From NCBI GenBank assembly GCA_964017195.1, contig OZ024896.1, positions 3,860,487-3,924,486 of the forward strand: DNA of 64,000 nt, read 5' to 3'. Numbering within the stretch: the first letter of the stretch is position 1; every line of letters starts with the position of its first letter. The notes beneath the pieces were generated by a model. It saw nothing but the letters and a program-made list of their open reading frames with translations, made no database searches and was not told the DNA's origin. The position numbers and the translations under genes were made by a program. The stretch is from Siderastrea radians (taxonomy: Eukaryota > Cnidaria > Anthozoa > Scleractinia > Rhizangiidae). Shown in pieces: positions 10,943 through 24,452 of this stretch.

Positions 10943-13900
10943 GGAGAGGCCATCTGTTTCACCTTAGATTCTGCGGATGTTTTGATGATTAAAGTGTGTT
11001 TGAAGTCAATTTCCGAGTGAAGTCCGAGGTTCAGTTGTTGCAGTTCCTGTACGCAGTCGCGGATCCAGGATTTTTGAAGGGGGGCGGGGGCGGCTGACCT
11101 GACAGAACGATATCGGAACAATCGAAGCAAAATCGCCTCAGTAATAGTTTTGTTCCCTTTCTTAATTTCAAGCTTAAACGTCCCAAAAGAGTGGGGTGGC
11201 TAGCCACCTAATCCACCCACCCTGGATCTGCCCCTTCGTACGTACCAGGAATTTGCGACAAGATTCCGTTCCCGCTAGCTAAGCGAGTTGCCGTGCTAAG
11301 TTCAGTTTCCCGCCATTTGTCGGGGGAATCGCCCAGAAGATTGTGGTTTCCCCTGCGAAGCTTCGGAGTGGAAAAATCTATCGTCACGCGTAACCGCAAA
11401 GAAATGCTTCTATAATTACCATGTTTCCGGGTCAGTGATTGCTTTCAATATCACCAGTGTATCGAATACGCTTTATGCCTCCGTGTGTTTAATTTCAGTC
11501 TACTGTCAAACTGTCTGACAGTGTTAGTCGTAGGTTTCGTATTTTCTTCAGTATTGCTTCTTAACTGAAGCTTGAAGAGTGGCTCTGAAAACCCTGGTTA
11601 AGGGATGAAGTATCAGCTAAAACTCACTCGTTCAACACAACCACTCTTTCGATTTGATGCTATGTATCTCGTGAATAAAAAAAATCTTCTTCATATGAGC
11701 AACATGGCTTTGACAAACATGTAGGTAGACGTAGAAATGGCCGTTTTTATAGCAGAGACACATTATCCGTCTGGGACGAACTTGTGTAAACAATGTTTAC
11801 TTTAATAGTAATAATAATAATAATAACAATAATAATAATAATTAAAAACAATATTATAATTATAATAAGAACCTTCCCAGAATGCTTTGCACCAGAAAAA
11901 TTTCAATGCAAAATAACTTAGTTAATTTGTGGTCGAAGAGAATGCTGTACCATGTGTTATTTACAACTTCGTGAAAGTTATCCCTCATATTAACGTTAGG
12001 GTGATGACGTCATTATTCACGTGACTATGGCAAAAAATATGTTTTAGCTCACTGCAAGAACAGGCCTCCATCAATTCAAAAGCAGATAACGTGCCCTAAT
12101 AGTCATTGGAATGGGCAATATGGAAATTGCCACTTGACATCTGGCATTTGAAAGTTAAGGTGGCTCTGTACAGGAGCATTTCCCAGGGGACTGGTAAGGA
12201 GTCAGTAACTATGGTAGTTTAAGGCGGAGAGAAACAAAGCTTGGCTGGTTAATAGTACTTCGCATGAAAGTAACGACCATGATATGCTCACTGTTGTGAC
12301 GTCATTGGTCACGTGACCAGAGCGCACAGAAAATTCAAATCACTTTAAAACTGCTTTAAGCTCAATAAATTCGTAATTTCTCACAGTAATATCGCAGAAA
12401 AAATTGCAAGTTATTCAAAAACGTTCATTATTATTTTTCCTTTTGAAAAAAGCACAATGAAAAATGAACCTTAAACTTTTGATAATCCCCTGTTTTGTGA
12501 GGTTTTAATATAAATGTAAAAACGAATCAGCATATTTGGTTTCAAACTATGCTCTTTCTAACTACGTTAACAGTTTTTTTTTAAAAATTCGTTTTCATAG
12601 AGCTTAGGGATGTGAATTTGCAGGCACGCGGAGTACTGGGCACCAATGTCACGGATTGCTCAGGAAGACTGGTGCACATTTTAGGCGCGGCGGCATAGCT
12701 AGCGACAAAAGCTGAAAAATGGGGTTAAAATCGGTTAAAAGGTGTTTTGCTAGCTTTCTGTCGGTCCGTTTCTGCTAAAGAATTGTTAATGGTTTTTCCG
12801 AAAGAGGACAGCCCTTCATTTCTCGCTGCATTGCTCATGTCAGGTACGTGTAATTATAGCTTTTTATTGTCTTCGGTAAACAGCTTAATATATTAGCAGG
12901 GCTTTACCGATCGCTCATTTTTGTTTAATGTTTCATATTTATCGTTGGTCCAGTGCTTAAATAATTTGCCATTTTCGTTCCGGTAGCAAAAAGCCGAAAG
13001 ATAGACACGTAGGTTGGTAGCTAAGGTTTATTAAGTTTCGTAAGTCTTTAAATAAACGTTATATGAAGTGATGTAGTTTTTGTACACTCGTCTGTGAATC
13101 GTACATGTATGTTATTTGTTGGCCCAGTAAAAGTGTAGCATCGCATCCTTTATGTTTTCAGTAACTTTAATTACAGCGTTGCTGTTAAAATTAATGTTTC
13201 AAACAGCTATTACTCAAAGCAAGAAGGTCAGGCTATTCTCTTAATGTTGATACTGGCAGATAAGCTTAAATTCTTTTGTGTAGCATCATTTAAGCTTACT
13301 TAGTACGTGTTGTAAACATCTCATAACAACATAACATAACACATAACATACTTTATTTTATCTCCATCTCCATTTGTTTATTAGCTGGGCTTTTCTTCAC
13401 TGCTTGCAAATTATTTATATACATCTAATGACTCACGAATGTTTCTTAGATCAAGTAAGGTTTAAAGCTATAGTTGGCATGATTTGATGACAAACAACAA
13501 ATTTAAATTTCGAATTAGGTACATGTAAAACTTTTATTAAAAGTTATGTGTTGATCACTTTTGGGAAAATATGCTTAAGATAATCGAGTTCAAAGCAGGT
13601 GAATGTAATTGTTTTGTACATCTCATTCTCTACTTTTACTGATTAAGTTATTCCATAATTTGCAGGGTAAAAAATTAACTTCAGTGCTTGAATCATTGAA
13701 TTGCAACTCGGGCCAGTATCCTTGAATTCCAACCTCGTCCCCAGGGTCTTTTCACTTGCTCGCTTAGTATAGTGGACCAGGCCATTTAGATAAAGTGGCT
13801 TTCAAAATCCTCTAGTCTAAATCAAAAAATTTAAAACCATATTTACTTGAATAGACCCCTCCCAACCTGGGTGAGAAGTAAGTCTTTTATCCAGGGATTT

Positions 13901-15300
13901 CGCCAGTAATCATGTGGAAAAAGTACCACATACTGTAGAACTCTAAGTAAAAACAAACCTCAACTTTTAGTGGCCCTGGACAGTTTTAAATTGCTACTGG
14001 CAACCAAGAGACTGTCAATTTTTAGCCCTGAAGTTGTTGTTTTCACTGATCCTTTTTTATCTATACTAGGCATGTATATGTCAGCAGTGATCGGTGATGC
14101 AGCTTTTCTTACAGTGAAGGTATGCACATGGAAGATATCAGTCACATAATTATCCCAGCTTGCGTACTATCTTACTGTTCAGTAAAATGAACTGGGTCAA
14201 ATGCAGTGATCGGTTTAATTTGGGTTCGGTAGTTGAACACAATTAAACCAACAATATGCATACAGCAGTGTTTGATTCCAATTTCTGAACCCAGTCAAAC
14301 ATAATTAAGCACAGTTAAACAGTTTAAAATCATTCAAATATACCAGAGATTTAAACCATCTGCCTTTAAGTGTGTGAGAACAAGCACAAATTTCTGTAGT
14401 GTGGAATTTGAACATGATCTGTTTTATATTGTCGTGTAAACACATAGAAGACTGGGTGGCTAAAACAGCCTTTTCGGAAAAAGAAAATTTGGCAATCCTG
14501 ATACTCACAAAGGCAAATAAAAGTTGAACCAAGGAAAAAATTAAATCACAACATTTACATGAGTGTTCCATCAAGACTTCCATTGGGGTAGGTGATGAAA
14601 ACCTTATACCCACTTAAGTTACAAAATCCATTTTTCAGGGTGATGTAAGATTTATTCTTGATGGTTAAAGGGTTAAAACTTAATGCAGAATGAATCAAAC
14701 AGTTATACCATGTATGGGTTTCCGTACCACAGTGATTATTGTGACCCAGTACCACTACTGGGGCAAGCTCACACAGGTATGACTTGTGCAGTTATGAGAT
14801 ATTGTGCTGTAATCATTAAACAAATACAGAGAAACAAGAGGAAATCGGAAGGAACTTGTACCAGAATGAAAATCATGCTGGTATTATGAAAACACCCCCT
14901 TAGCCTAAAGTTGAGCAGCTCTCAAGAATGTTTAACAACATCCTCAGAGACCCAGGGGCAGTAACGCCCTGATTTCATGAGACCGGTACAAACTCAGAAT
15001 GGTACGATTTTGTTTACATGAGACTGGTCTGAAAGTCCGACTGGCATGAAGTGTTTACCTGAGACCAATCTAAACTCTGTTTGTGTTAATATGGTCCACA
15101 ACCATCCCATCCTTTAAAATCCACTTTATCTATTATCCAACACCTTGGAATGCTCCAACGCCACTTATTAAACGTGCATACCCAAAACAAATATCTCAGA
15201 CCAATTGGAACCCTGTTCATGCTTAAGTGGCTCCCCAGTCTGATTTCAAACCGTTCTGAGTCATTCATATTGGTTCAGCAGCAGTGATGAGTTAAACCAG
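10943..15300. other. Gene-poor stretch
   Basis: AAT microsatellite at 11805-11845; two similar blocks with tgacgtcatt..tcacgtgac at 12004-12027 and 12296-12321; a cataa-rich repeat at 13323-13350. At 14960-15060 there are catgagac-type motifs like those in the neighbouring MITE. No gene seen. Confidence 0.55.
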
Positions 15301-15589
15301 CCTAAGGCCCTGGTTACATGAGTGACTTTATCCCGGGATGACTTTTATCTCCTCCCGGGGTGACTTTCATTGCGGTGTCTGGTCATTTACCTGTAAATGT
15401 TTACATGATTTGGAGCTGAAATGTGTTCACCCTGGGACGATTTCATCCCGGTCTTCAGCACGGGGATGAAATCATCCTGGGGTAAACACCATTTCAGCTC
15501 CAAACCATGTAAAAACTTACAGGTAAATGACCAGACACCGATGTGAAAGTCATCTCGGGATGAAATCACTCGTGTAAACACAGCCTAAG
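15301..15589. mobile_element. Foldback MITE, nearly complete palindrome
   Basis: The two halves pair around 15450. gtgtctggtcatttacctgt and ttggagctgaaatg in the left arm recur inverted in the right arm with few mismatches. The outer ends are cctaaggccctggttacatg and, inverted, cttaggctgtgtttacac. It is non-coding, and hairpin formation is expected. Confidence 0.85.
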
Positions 15590-16535
15590 ATGATAATTAT
15601 TTTATACTAGCTTCATGGTTCGTACATTTCGTGTAAACAGAGGTAAGCATTTGGAGTCGATCTGAAGTTGTACTGGCCCAAGTTGGTACCATTCTCATAG
15701 ACTACGAGCAGTCTCTCATTTTTCTCTGGCGCGTGCACACTGACTGTTCTACTATTGGTAATTGTGATAATTAAAATCTGCTTTGTTTTTCTTACAGGTT
15801 TTTATTCCATCAACCTGATGTCAGGAAAATATGGCAGTTTATTGTAAGGGTTTGGTTAAGAAATTTGTACTTTTAGCTATATTCCCAGACACACTTTATC
15901 AATTCAAATAAAAAATTTGAAGAGCAGTTTTGAAATAAGGTTATATATTTTTTTGTCTTTTTCCGCTTAACATTTTGACGTCATTGATTAGTTTGACTGA
16001 CCCCTCAGTACTACTAAGTGGATGATGTATGAAAATGGAATGAATCCTGGAGTACACGTACCTTTTAGGGCTCTACTTCAAAATATCTGATGAGCACACC
16101 CTGCCCCATATCTTTTTTGGGGGGAGTATCCCCCCGAACTACTATCCCAGGAATGAAGAGTCAGACCTATTTGATTGAATTCTCTTTATGGGGAAAACTA
16201 TATCGATTGACTGATTCACCAGTCTGATCCCTTTTTGTCAGTTCATTGCCTATTAGGTTTCAGGCTATTCTGAAATGATTTAGGAAGAGGCTATTCCTTT
16301 TGTTTTTCTTTGGTTCCAGATTATGGCAATCAGTAACAATGCTTATTGGTGACAAATTATCAAACCAAAAAGAACTAAAGTCTCGAGATCTACTGCCATC
16401 ACGGTCTGGGGTAGTGAGAGAGTGAGTCATAATCTGTGCATCAAATAAAGTCACTAGTCATTACTGGACCATTTGTTATTCGCATTGGCAACACTGAAGT
16501 CACAGATTGATTGATTGATTGATTGATTGATTGAC

Positions 16536-16572
<37 letters not shown>

Positions 16573-17337
16573 TTTTAATTGGCTGATTGACTGATTTATC
16601 AGCCAGTTGGTTGAGTGGTTGATTGATTGACTGATTGGTACTTAAAATAGATGAATGAATTGATTCACCTGAATTATATGTAAGTAATTACATGCATAAT
16701 GCTGCACTTCTTCGCATCTTCCTCTGGCAGTAAAATAATACCCGGCATCAGTCGAAACATAAAATAATTTTCAAGCCCCAATGTCATGACATAATTGTAA
16801 GCAAATAATTTATTTGTAATTAGCAAGTAGTAGGTAAGAAGGCGTATTAGAGAGCAGGACTATTAGAGCTTTTACAGTAATTTAAATTATATTTCATATT
16901 AACTCCAGTAAGCTACTCCTTCTGAGTAACTACCACTATTGGACAGTCAAGAAAGAATACAATGCCCTGGGATGTTTTAGGGTTCACTACTTCCCACTAT
17001 TAATTAAACTTCCTGGGGAATTAATACAAGTAAATAAGGTACGTCATCATCATCATCATCATCATCATTCAACTACAGCGTCATTTTACCATATAAGGAG
17101 ACAAATATGAGTATGAGAGCGTCTTACACTGTAGAAAACGTATTGCACTATAGTATCCCAGTTTCAAATCACTTATTGAATAAAGCATTTAAATTGCTTA
17201 GATATTTAAGTTTATATTACCTACAACAGAGGCTTATTTAAAATTTATGAAACACTGGTTCTAATTTGATGAGAGGTGTATTACTAATGATTAACTAATA
17301 ATAATAATTATTATGATATTGTTTTCCGGTCTCACTT

Positions 17338-17386
<49 letters not shown>

Positions 17387-17444
17387 ATAAATCATTGAAC
17401 TATGAACTATGAATATACAGATAAGTAAAATTTTATAATAGGAC
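15590..17444. other. Gene-poor stretch with microsatellites
   Basis: Apart from simple repeats I see no exon-like sequence. cgtgtaaacagagg at 15630 resembles MITE ends. Confidence 0.55.
16500..16640. repeat. ATTG tetranucleotide microsatellite
   Basis: About 15 units of gatt/attg, then a degenerate part with ctga and tttatc interruptions. Related simple repeats in the gene-poor left half are AAT at 11805-11845, CAT at 17045-17070 and AAT at 17340-17385. Confidence 0.95.
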
Positions 17445-17572
17445 AATCACATGACTTTTGGAGTAGGGCATATAGTTTATTTGTGGCCCGAGTATCCGCT
17501 CGGGCGCAAATGATGCTACGAGGGACACAAATAAACTATATGCCCGACAAAAGTCATGTGATTATCATTATT
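17445..17572. mobile_element. Foldback MITE
   Basis: The left arm aatcacatgacttttg..gggcatatagtttatttgtg recurs inverted at the right as cacaaataaactatatgccc..caaaagtcatgtgatt, around a loop that includes gcccgagtatccgctcgggc, itself a hairpin. Confidence 0.85.
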
Positions 17573-18607
17573 ATCAATACACAAGGCTAAATCGTACATT
17601 TGATAAGAAAGAAATGTTTAACAGAGATGCAGCATGAAACTATTATATGGAAAGTTGTTACTACAATACGATCAGCTAAACAAGAGCCAAATAAAATTCC
17701 TTTTTGTTTACAATAAAAGTCAAATATAATCTAGTTTTAAAAAGATTGGTAACAGTGATTAGCAGTTTATATTTAAAAAATAATAGTCTTCCCGTTCACA
17801 GGTAATGGACTCAGACTGTCTTTGCTAATTTCATTAAATAAGTTACAGCTTTTAGTAGCTATCATCGCTCTCGATTATTCGGCGGCGTTTGCGGGTTGAT
17901 GGCGACGGTTCTTCATACTTTCCGTGATAAATGTTCATTGTTCTAATCTGAATATGTTGGGTGCAGTTTTGGTACGGCTGTGCCAAGGAAATAAATTGGT
18001 TTTGGAGAAGAGACTGTGGGTTTAAGTTTGGGCTAAGACCGGCTGACGGGCCGGCGACATTTTGCCTTGTGATTCCTGAAGCTTCTTGCTGAACAGCGAG
18101 TTGTGGCTGAAACGTGTCACTTAAAATCTTTGAACACTCTCTTTTTTGTGCACTTGTTGTCTCGCTGATGTAGTGGGAAAGGCTCCGTTCATCTTTGTGC
18201 TTTGTGATTGTACAGATTTTCCTTGCGTCCACACCGCACTGGAACAAAGAAGTGACAGTCGATGCGCGAATGCAGTGATTCGTGTACCGCTCCGATAACT
18301 CTGCTTTGATGGAAATCCTTTCCATCATCTTGCTGATAGTATTTTTTCCCATAGGCTCATTTCTGTACCTGTGTCGGGTGCTTGCAAGGTTTATATTCTT
18401 GGTGGTAGCTTTGTTTGGAGTCTGAAAAAGTGCCTTGCAGTCGGGATGCGTCTTGCTGAGGTAAAATTCAAACGCAGCCACTTGATCAAGTGCAGTTGAA
18501 GTTTCGTACATACGAACATCCGAGTATAACTGCTCAGACTGTTTAATTCCTCCTTGGTATTTTTTTTGTTTGTTCAGTAAGTTTTTCCAGTGTCATCAGT
18601 TTTTTAA

Positions 18608-21600
18608 CCGGCCGTCGCCATGATGGCGACCGCCGGATTATAAAATGGACACGGTTTTTGGTGAAAGCAAGTTGGCTTAACATACGAAGAAAGTGCTGTA
18701 AAGCTTGTGGTACGGGTACTCAAGAGCGGTACTGTCTTGTACAAGACGCACGCGCATGTTAGTCTTCTGAATGTTACCTTCCTATGTTTTTGTCTTTTAA
18801 TTTACAGCGGCGAAGGGTTGTTTAGGTTTGGGGTTTTTTGTACAGTACAGCCCAAAAATAATGCATGCGCAAGAACTTCTTTTTGCGTCCGCAAGCCGAG
18901 AACTTCTTGCGGCTATTTGCAGGATGCCTGCACTTGAATACTGCAAGCCGCAAGAACGTCTTTGCGTTTAGAAGTTAAAACCGCAAGAACTTCTTTGTGG
19001 TAAGATATCTGGACCGCAAGTAAGCGCAAGAACGTCTTTGCCCTAACATCTTAAAAACCCGGAACCCGGAGAAGGTAAAAAAGAGACCACTTTATAGCGC
19101 AAGGCACGTTCGAAATTGGCTGCCTTTGTAACTTGCAATCAGTTGTTTATTTGGTCCCTTGTAAGTTTTTTTCTTCGGTTTTGAATTTTTTATCCGATAA
19201 AGAGTTCACTAGGTTCTGAATTTGACACTGGTCGCCTTCTATGTTATTTTTTAACGGCTAGGGAGAAACGAGACTCAAACGAAGCACGCGTGTTATTGTT
19301 TATGTGTCCCGGAGTCCCAGACATGCGGTACGCTTAGCGGCGCGAAAGGTTTCGCTCGACTTATTTCACTTAAATGAGGAACAATGGCAAAGCACAGTCC
19401 ATCAGTCACATTATTAAAGAACCGACATTCACCTGTTCAGTGTTGCTGTACTTCCACCAACATATTAAACTCGAACAAATACTTTTAATTAGTTGCGCTC
19501 ACACGTGTGAGAAATGAACATGGTCACTCAGATGAGAAGAAATAATACCCGAAGTCTTAATTGGAAAAACACATTATGTTTGTAAAAATAGTTCCGCTCA
19601 TTACGCTGAAGTCGATATCACATTTTAAATCTTCGAAGTAAACCAAAAAAGTCTGAAGGAAACTAAAACTCCGCGATCTGAAAGAAATTCGGCACGTCAA
19701 TTCTAACCTGAGTAAACACAAATCTGCCGTATGCAAATTTGGTATGATTTGCTTGAATGACATTTTGTAACGCAATGCATGAGCAGTTCTCTAAGTCGTC
19801 AAGACAGCAAGCCCCGGGCAGCAAGCTGTGTCGAAAGGCGAATGTGTAGTTGAAATCATATGTCTATGCTACTTCTTCGAGTATCCCTTTTTTGCTGGGA
19901 AATTAAACTGGTAAAGATGCAGGGATTCTTGATGACTTCACCCACGCGATAGCATGACCTCCTGCATGTGTAAGTCTGGTCTTGTCTTGCCTGTCAAAGA
20001 AGAGTTCGCGCAGTTTGCCGCAATTATAGCTTTTGGGCCTTTTTGTTTCTATTTCTTGGATGGAATGAAAAACTGAATTGAGTCAGTTCTGAGTTGAACC
20101 CGTATCACTGTATCTGAGACACGCTTTAAAAAATTGTTCATGTTTTGTCATGTGCCGGAGATCATGTTTACCGGGTGTTTATCTTGCAGTCGGAAAGCTG
20201 GCGGATATTCCATTTCGTGATGTGAATTTTCTTCGATACTTCAGTTGTTCGAACATTTGCTTCCTTGATTTTTTGATTAGCCTTGTGAACTTTCGCTTGA
20301 CTTGGCGAATTGTCGCGCCAACACGCCAACACGACGAAAAATCGCTCGAAAGCTCGGTGATATTTCAAAGAGAATAGAGCGCGAGATTCGCTCTCATTAC
20401 TTTTGCAATACCTCACACTAACACGAGCACTACAAGTTTCTTCGGCTGGACCCTCACTACTTCTTGCGCCTTCTTGCGGCTTGCGGTAACATTAGTAACT
20501 TCTTGCGGCTAGATTTTCAACTTCTTGCGTTTCGAATGTTCTTGCGGGTAAACTGCAAAAACCTAGCACTTTCACTTCTTGCGCGGGCTTGCGTGTTCTT
20601 GCGGCGCAAGAAGTTCTTGCGCCACTTCTTGCGCGTGCATTATTTTTGATAGGATTGAATGCGAAAATAGGATTGAATGCGAAATTGACTGTGTTGTCTG
20701 ATCTAGTTAGTGGCTATGGTTAAATTTTTTTTAGCGCAGGAGTTTTTTTTATTGGGATTGACATTTTGAGGGTGTAAAAATGTGGGAGTCAGAAGGATTT
20801 GTGAATGTCAGGACCATATCACGCTTCTGTGAATGTGATTTGCTTTGAAAGTTGCGTTTTGCGTGAGAGGCAGTTGCCCTTGGCGTTTTATGGGGGGGGG
20901 GGGTGGTTTGCGAAGTGGATTGTAAGGTTTCTGATTGGCTAACTTGTATTTCGCAGCGGACAAAAAGGACAGTTGCGTTTTGCCGGCGTGGGCGAGGAAG
21001 AGAAGGAATTGGTACTAGTATGATGATGCAATATTAGTTGATTGCACATCAGTACATGATAGTTCTTGTGAACGGAGAGAAATGAGTGTTTATTTGAGGC
21101 GAGAAGTTGATACGAAGGAATCGTCATTAATAAGGAGTTTTTTTTATTAATAAGGCAGGTGTTACGAGTCTTTTTGCATTGAAAGAACGAAAATATCTGA
21201 ATATTATCGACGGATTTGTGTGGTTTGCGTGTGGTGTTCGCTAAAGGCTACGAGCAGTCTCACTTTCCGTTCAGAGGTAGATAGTGAAGGAAAAGAAAAA
21301 CAGGCGAGTGAGCGCGAAATCGATTGCGGCTCGACAGGCGCGTTAGCTTTCAAAGACGTGGGCGACTTTCGTCCCCGCTCGCTTGTTTACCTGGTTAGCG
21401 CGTTAGCAAACTGGATTTAAACATCACGTCATGAGATATCTTGACGTGCCCCATACTCTGACGATCTGCTCGAGCTCGTGTTTTTTGATTCTACTGCTAT
21501 GTTCACTGTTTGTATTTAAGGTCTAGGCACAACAGTAAATACTTCGTCGTCCCTGTGTGAGCATTCTCAGTTGTGGACGAATTCATATCGACATTCAACG

Positions 21601-21807
21601 TTTGAGTGATTTTGCGTTTTTCAGCACAAATAAAGCGATAAGAAAGATAAGCTGAGTCATCAGAGTTTAAACATTACGTCATCCAGTACCGCTATAGTCA
21701 AAATATTTGTGTCACACAATCACACTATTCCTCACGCCGGTTCGTAAAAAAAGAGGATCGCGCTAACATTTGTGAAACCTAGGGGTGGGGAGGGTCAGAA
21801 TGGCCGG
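18608..21807. mobile_element. TTAA-flanked 3.2-kb element inside the recombinase pseudogene
   Basis: It is bounded by TTAA on both sides (18604-18607 and 21808-21811). The ends read CCGGCCGTCGCC and, inverted, CCGGCCATTC, so the shared TIR is only about 7 bp. The pseudogene reads up to one TTAA and resumes at the other, which fixes the boundaries. Parts 18608-18850 and 20649-21240 match, inverted, 24452 to about 23540, so this is a repeat family. TTAA targets are used by piggyBac-like and Kolobok elements; no transposase was found to decide. Confidence 0.78.
18853..20648. mobile_element. 1.8-kb element with CGCAAGAAC subterminal repeats, nested in the TTAA element
   Basis: The termini are CAAAAATAATGCATGCGCAA and, inverted, CAAAAATAATGCACGCGCAA. 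Within about 200 bp of each end are several copies of CGCAAGAAC or CGCAAGAAG, pointing one way at the left end and the other way at the right end. Dense inverted subterminal repeats are typical transposase-binding arrays of DNA transposons. The interrupted sequence is intact in the reversed copy near 24150. No transposase frame and no clear target duplication were seen. Confidence 0.75.
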
Positions 21808-23539
21808 TTAAAATGCCCAATGGGCTTTCTTGTATTTCAAATGACTGCCTTGTAAGCTCCCGCCATCCCGGCCTTTCTGCCGCCGCGAGCAAAATGAAAA
21901 CACAACGAAAACCAAATAAACTCAACAAAATCTCCGCATCTTTTCAAACGCCGTCCATGTTCTGCCCTTCCATGAAGTATCGATTCAATTTGTACATGTC
22001 TCCTGACTGAAAGGATGATTTGTGTTTTGGTTTCGCATTGTTTTCTTTCGTAAATAGCTTGGCCTTCGCTTCAAACATTTTGTTGGCAGACATGAATTCG
22101 CTGTCTTGCAAAATGTTTTTGTTTCGGCTGAGTGGAGCACAGGCTAGATGGCGATAAATGGCGGCTCTAATTCCAGTCAATGCACTTGAAGTTAATGCTT
22201 GGCCTTTCTCTGTTTTCACTTCAGCGAAGAACTTTCGCAGAATTTTACTCAAGTCCGTTGCACTTACTGTTTTGAGATCCACTGTAATGTTTCTTTTCTC
22301 ACACCATTTCTCGAACTTTTTTACTCCCCACTCAGTTGCTCTCTTGGTGTTTTTCGCTTGAGCTTTTTGCTCAATTTCATCCAGTTGCTCGTTGTCTAAG
22401 TCCGAGTTTTTACTAGAAAAAAGCTGAAAATTTGGGACTTCTTCCATATTAAAATAAAATCTCCAAACGGCAAACGTTCACTACGCAAGCTGTTTGTACC
22501 TGAATGATTTTCCCGCATCAATAAACGTAACCTGATTGATTAATATTCATCGGATGATGAACCGTGAACCAATCAGAAACTGGGCCGTAAATGCGTTTGC
22601 AGCCCGTCAAATTCAATATCGCCCGCCACTCACGCTTGTTTTCGCGAAGGCAGTTTCTTATTTGGCCGCATATATTGATAATAATAGAGTATTAATTACA
22701 ATAAAAAAGACGTCTGTTTACGAAGCAAAGTTGTTTCGTTCGAATTGGCGGAAGAGTAATATACAGATTTAGCCAAACCTGAAAGCGGGCTCCACCAGGT
22801 ACCAGGGGCGGGGGAGAACACTTGACTGCGCCTGGGACTTTTTTTGTGGTCGGATGATCCACCGAAAACTGACGTCACGTCCGGTCCGAAAACAGCTTAC
22901 TTCTCCCGCGGGCGGGAAAATCGAAATTGACGGCGACAGTTTCGTTCAGTTGGTGAGTAAAATGGCCATATTTTTTCATCGGCGATAAATTTTCCACTTA
23001 TTTTTTCGTGACAGTGAAATGAAATATGTACTCTTTCCATCCATTTGATTTGTTAAGCGAACATTCTAAATAAAGGTTTATAAACTGCGTTGTTATGGAG
23101 CGTTCTTTTGTATGAAAAATGTCGGCTTTCTGTCCCTCGAATTTCACAGGATTCGGAAGATCAGTCAAAATGATGACTTCAAGGTGAGTAATTCTTTATT
23201 TAAATAGCCTATGTTGTAGAAAAAGACTCCTTTTAACAGAACATTGCAAAGACGGCGTTTCTAACGAGTGGGAACCCCATTAACACTCTGTTTTTTAGAG
23301 AGACTGTTCACCACACAGAATCTGAAATAATACTATATGTGGTGCTTTTTTGTTGACCGCCTAGACTTCCCTTTTTCTGTTTTCTTTTCTTTTTTCTATA
23401 TTATTATATTCTCAATACATAATTGTTCTACATTACAAGTAACCACATTGTAAAACAAACGATAACGCTTCATTATCATTGTTCTATTAAGTATTACCAG
23501 ACTATGCATTTACAAAATTACCTCAAACCCAACCAACAC

Positions 23540-24452
23540 CACACGCAAACCAAACGCATCGCTTGATAATATTCAGTTATTTTCTAACTTAAAGACTCCT
23601 AACAGCTACCTTATTAATTGACCTCCTTATTAATGACCGATTCCTTCGTCTTTATGCAATTAACTTCTCGCGTCAAATAAACACCCATCTCTCACCCTTC
23701 CCAAGAACTATGATGTATTGATGGTGCAATCCACTAATTTCATCATCATACTAGTGACAATCCTTTCTCTCCCTAAGCCATCGTTCCTTACCGTGCTAAT
23801 AAGCTGCAAACACAGCTGTCGTTTCTCTCCTCTGCGAAATACAGGTTACCCAGTGAGAAAACCTATAATCCACTTCGGAAACCGTCCCCCCATAAAACGC
23901 CAAGGGAAACTGCCTCTCACGCAGCACAATATTACACCGCTGCTATACAAAACGCAACTTTCAAAGCAAATCACATTCACAGAAGCGTGATATGCTCCTC
24001 ACATTCACAAATTCTTCCACTCCCACATTTTTACCTCCCTCAAAATGTCAATCCCCATAACAAACTCCTGCGTTAAAAAAATTTTTCACCATAACCACTA
24101 ACTAGATCAGGCAACACAGCCAATTTCGCAATCAATCCTATTAGCTGCTTTACTCACTTGCGCATGCGTTATACAAGACAAATACTGAAACCCCATACTT
24201 AACAACCCTTCGCCGTGTTCATATCTTAAATACTGTCAATTAAAAGACAGGAACACAAGAAGGTAACATTCAGCAGATTATTATGCGCATGCGTCTTATA
24301 GAAGACAGTACCGCTCTTGAGTACTCGTACCACAAGCTTTACAGCACTTTGTTCTTATGTTAAGCCAAGTGACGCAAAAAAAAAAAAAAAAAAAAAAAAA
24401 AGAGAGCCGAGTCCATTTTATAAACCGGCGGTCGTCATATGGCGACGGCTAG
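23540..24452. mobile_element. Reversed, partial copy of the TTAA element
   Basis: Read on the minus strand from 24452, the sequence follows the outer part of the element at 18608-21807 (ccgtcgccat, aaagtgctgtaaagcttgtg, gtactcaagagcggtactgt, then the 20.65-21.24 kb part), without the nested insertion. TTAA lies at 24453-24456. An A run of 23 is inserted near 24378. The inner end near 23540 is a loss of similarity, not a recognised terminus. Confidence 0.75.

Larger units (their letters stand above)
17852..22447 (-). pseudogene. Crypton/DUF3504-type tyrosine recombinase, broken by nested insertions
   Basis: The N-terminal part (22447 to about 21812) starts MEEVPNFQLFSSKNSDLD and has a SAM-like DNA-binding region (RATEWGVKKFEKWCEKRN, LTSSALTGIRAAIYRHL, FMSANKMFEAKAKLFTKE). 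It continues in another frame with FVEFIWFSLCFHFARGGRK, then GWRELTRQSFEI in a third. The C-terminal part (about 18600 to 17852) has KLTEQTKK, then YQGGIKQ after a 1-nt shift in an A run, then the catalytic region with HCIRAS (His-x-x-Arg), ITKHKDERSLSHY (second His and the nucleophile Tyr) and a basic tail. These families cut and rejoin DNA in Crypton transposons, and have been domesticated in some animal genes. Here a premature TGA at about 21946, three frameshifts and a 3.2-kb insertion at a TTAA show a dead copy. Confidence 0.82.

Noticed and set aside
20150..20416. Overlapping open frames on both strands.
   Set aside because: They lie inside the 1.8-kb transposon, without similarity to a transposase I can recognise and without coding bias.
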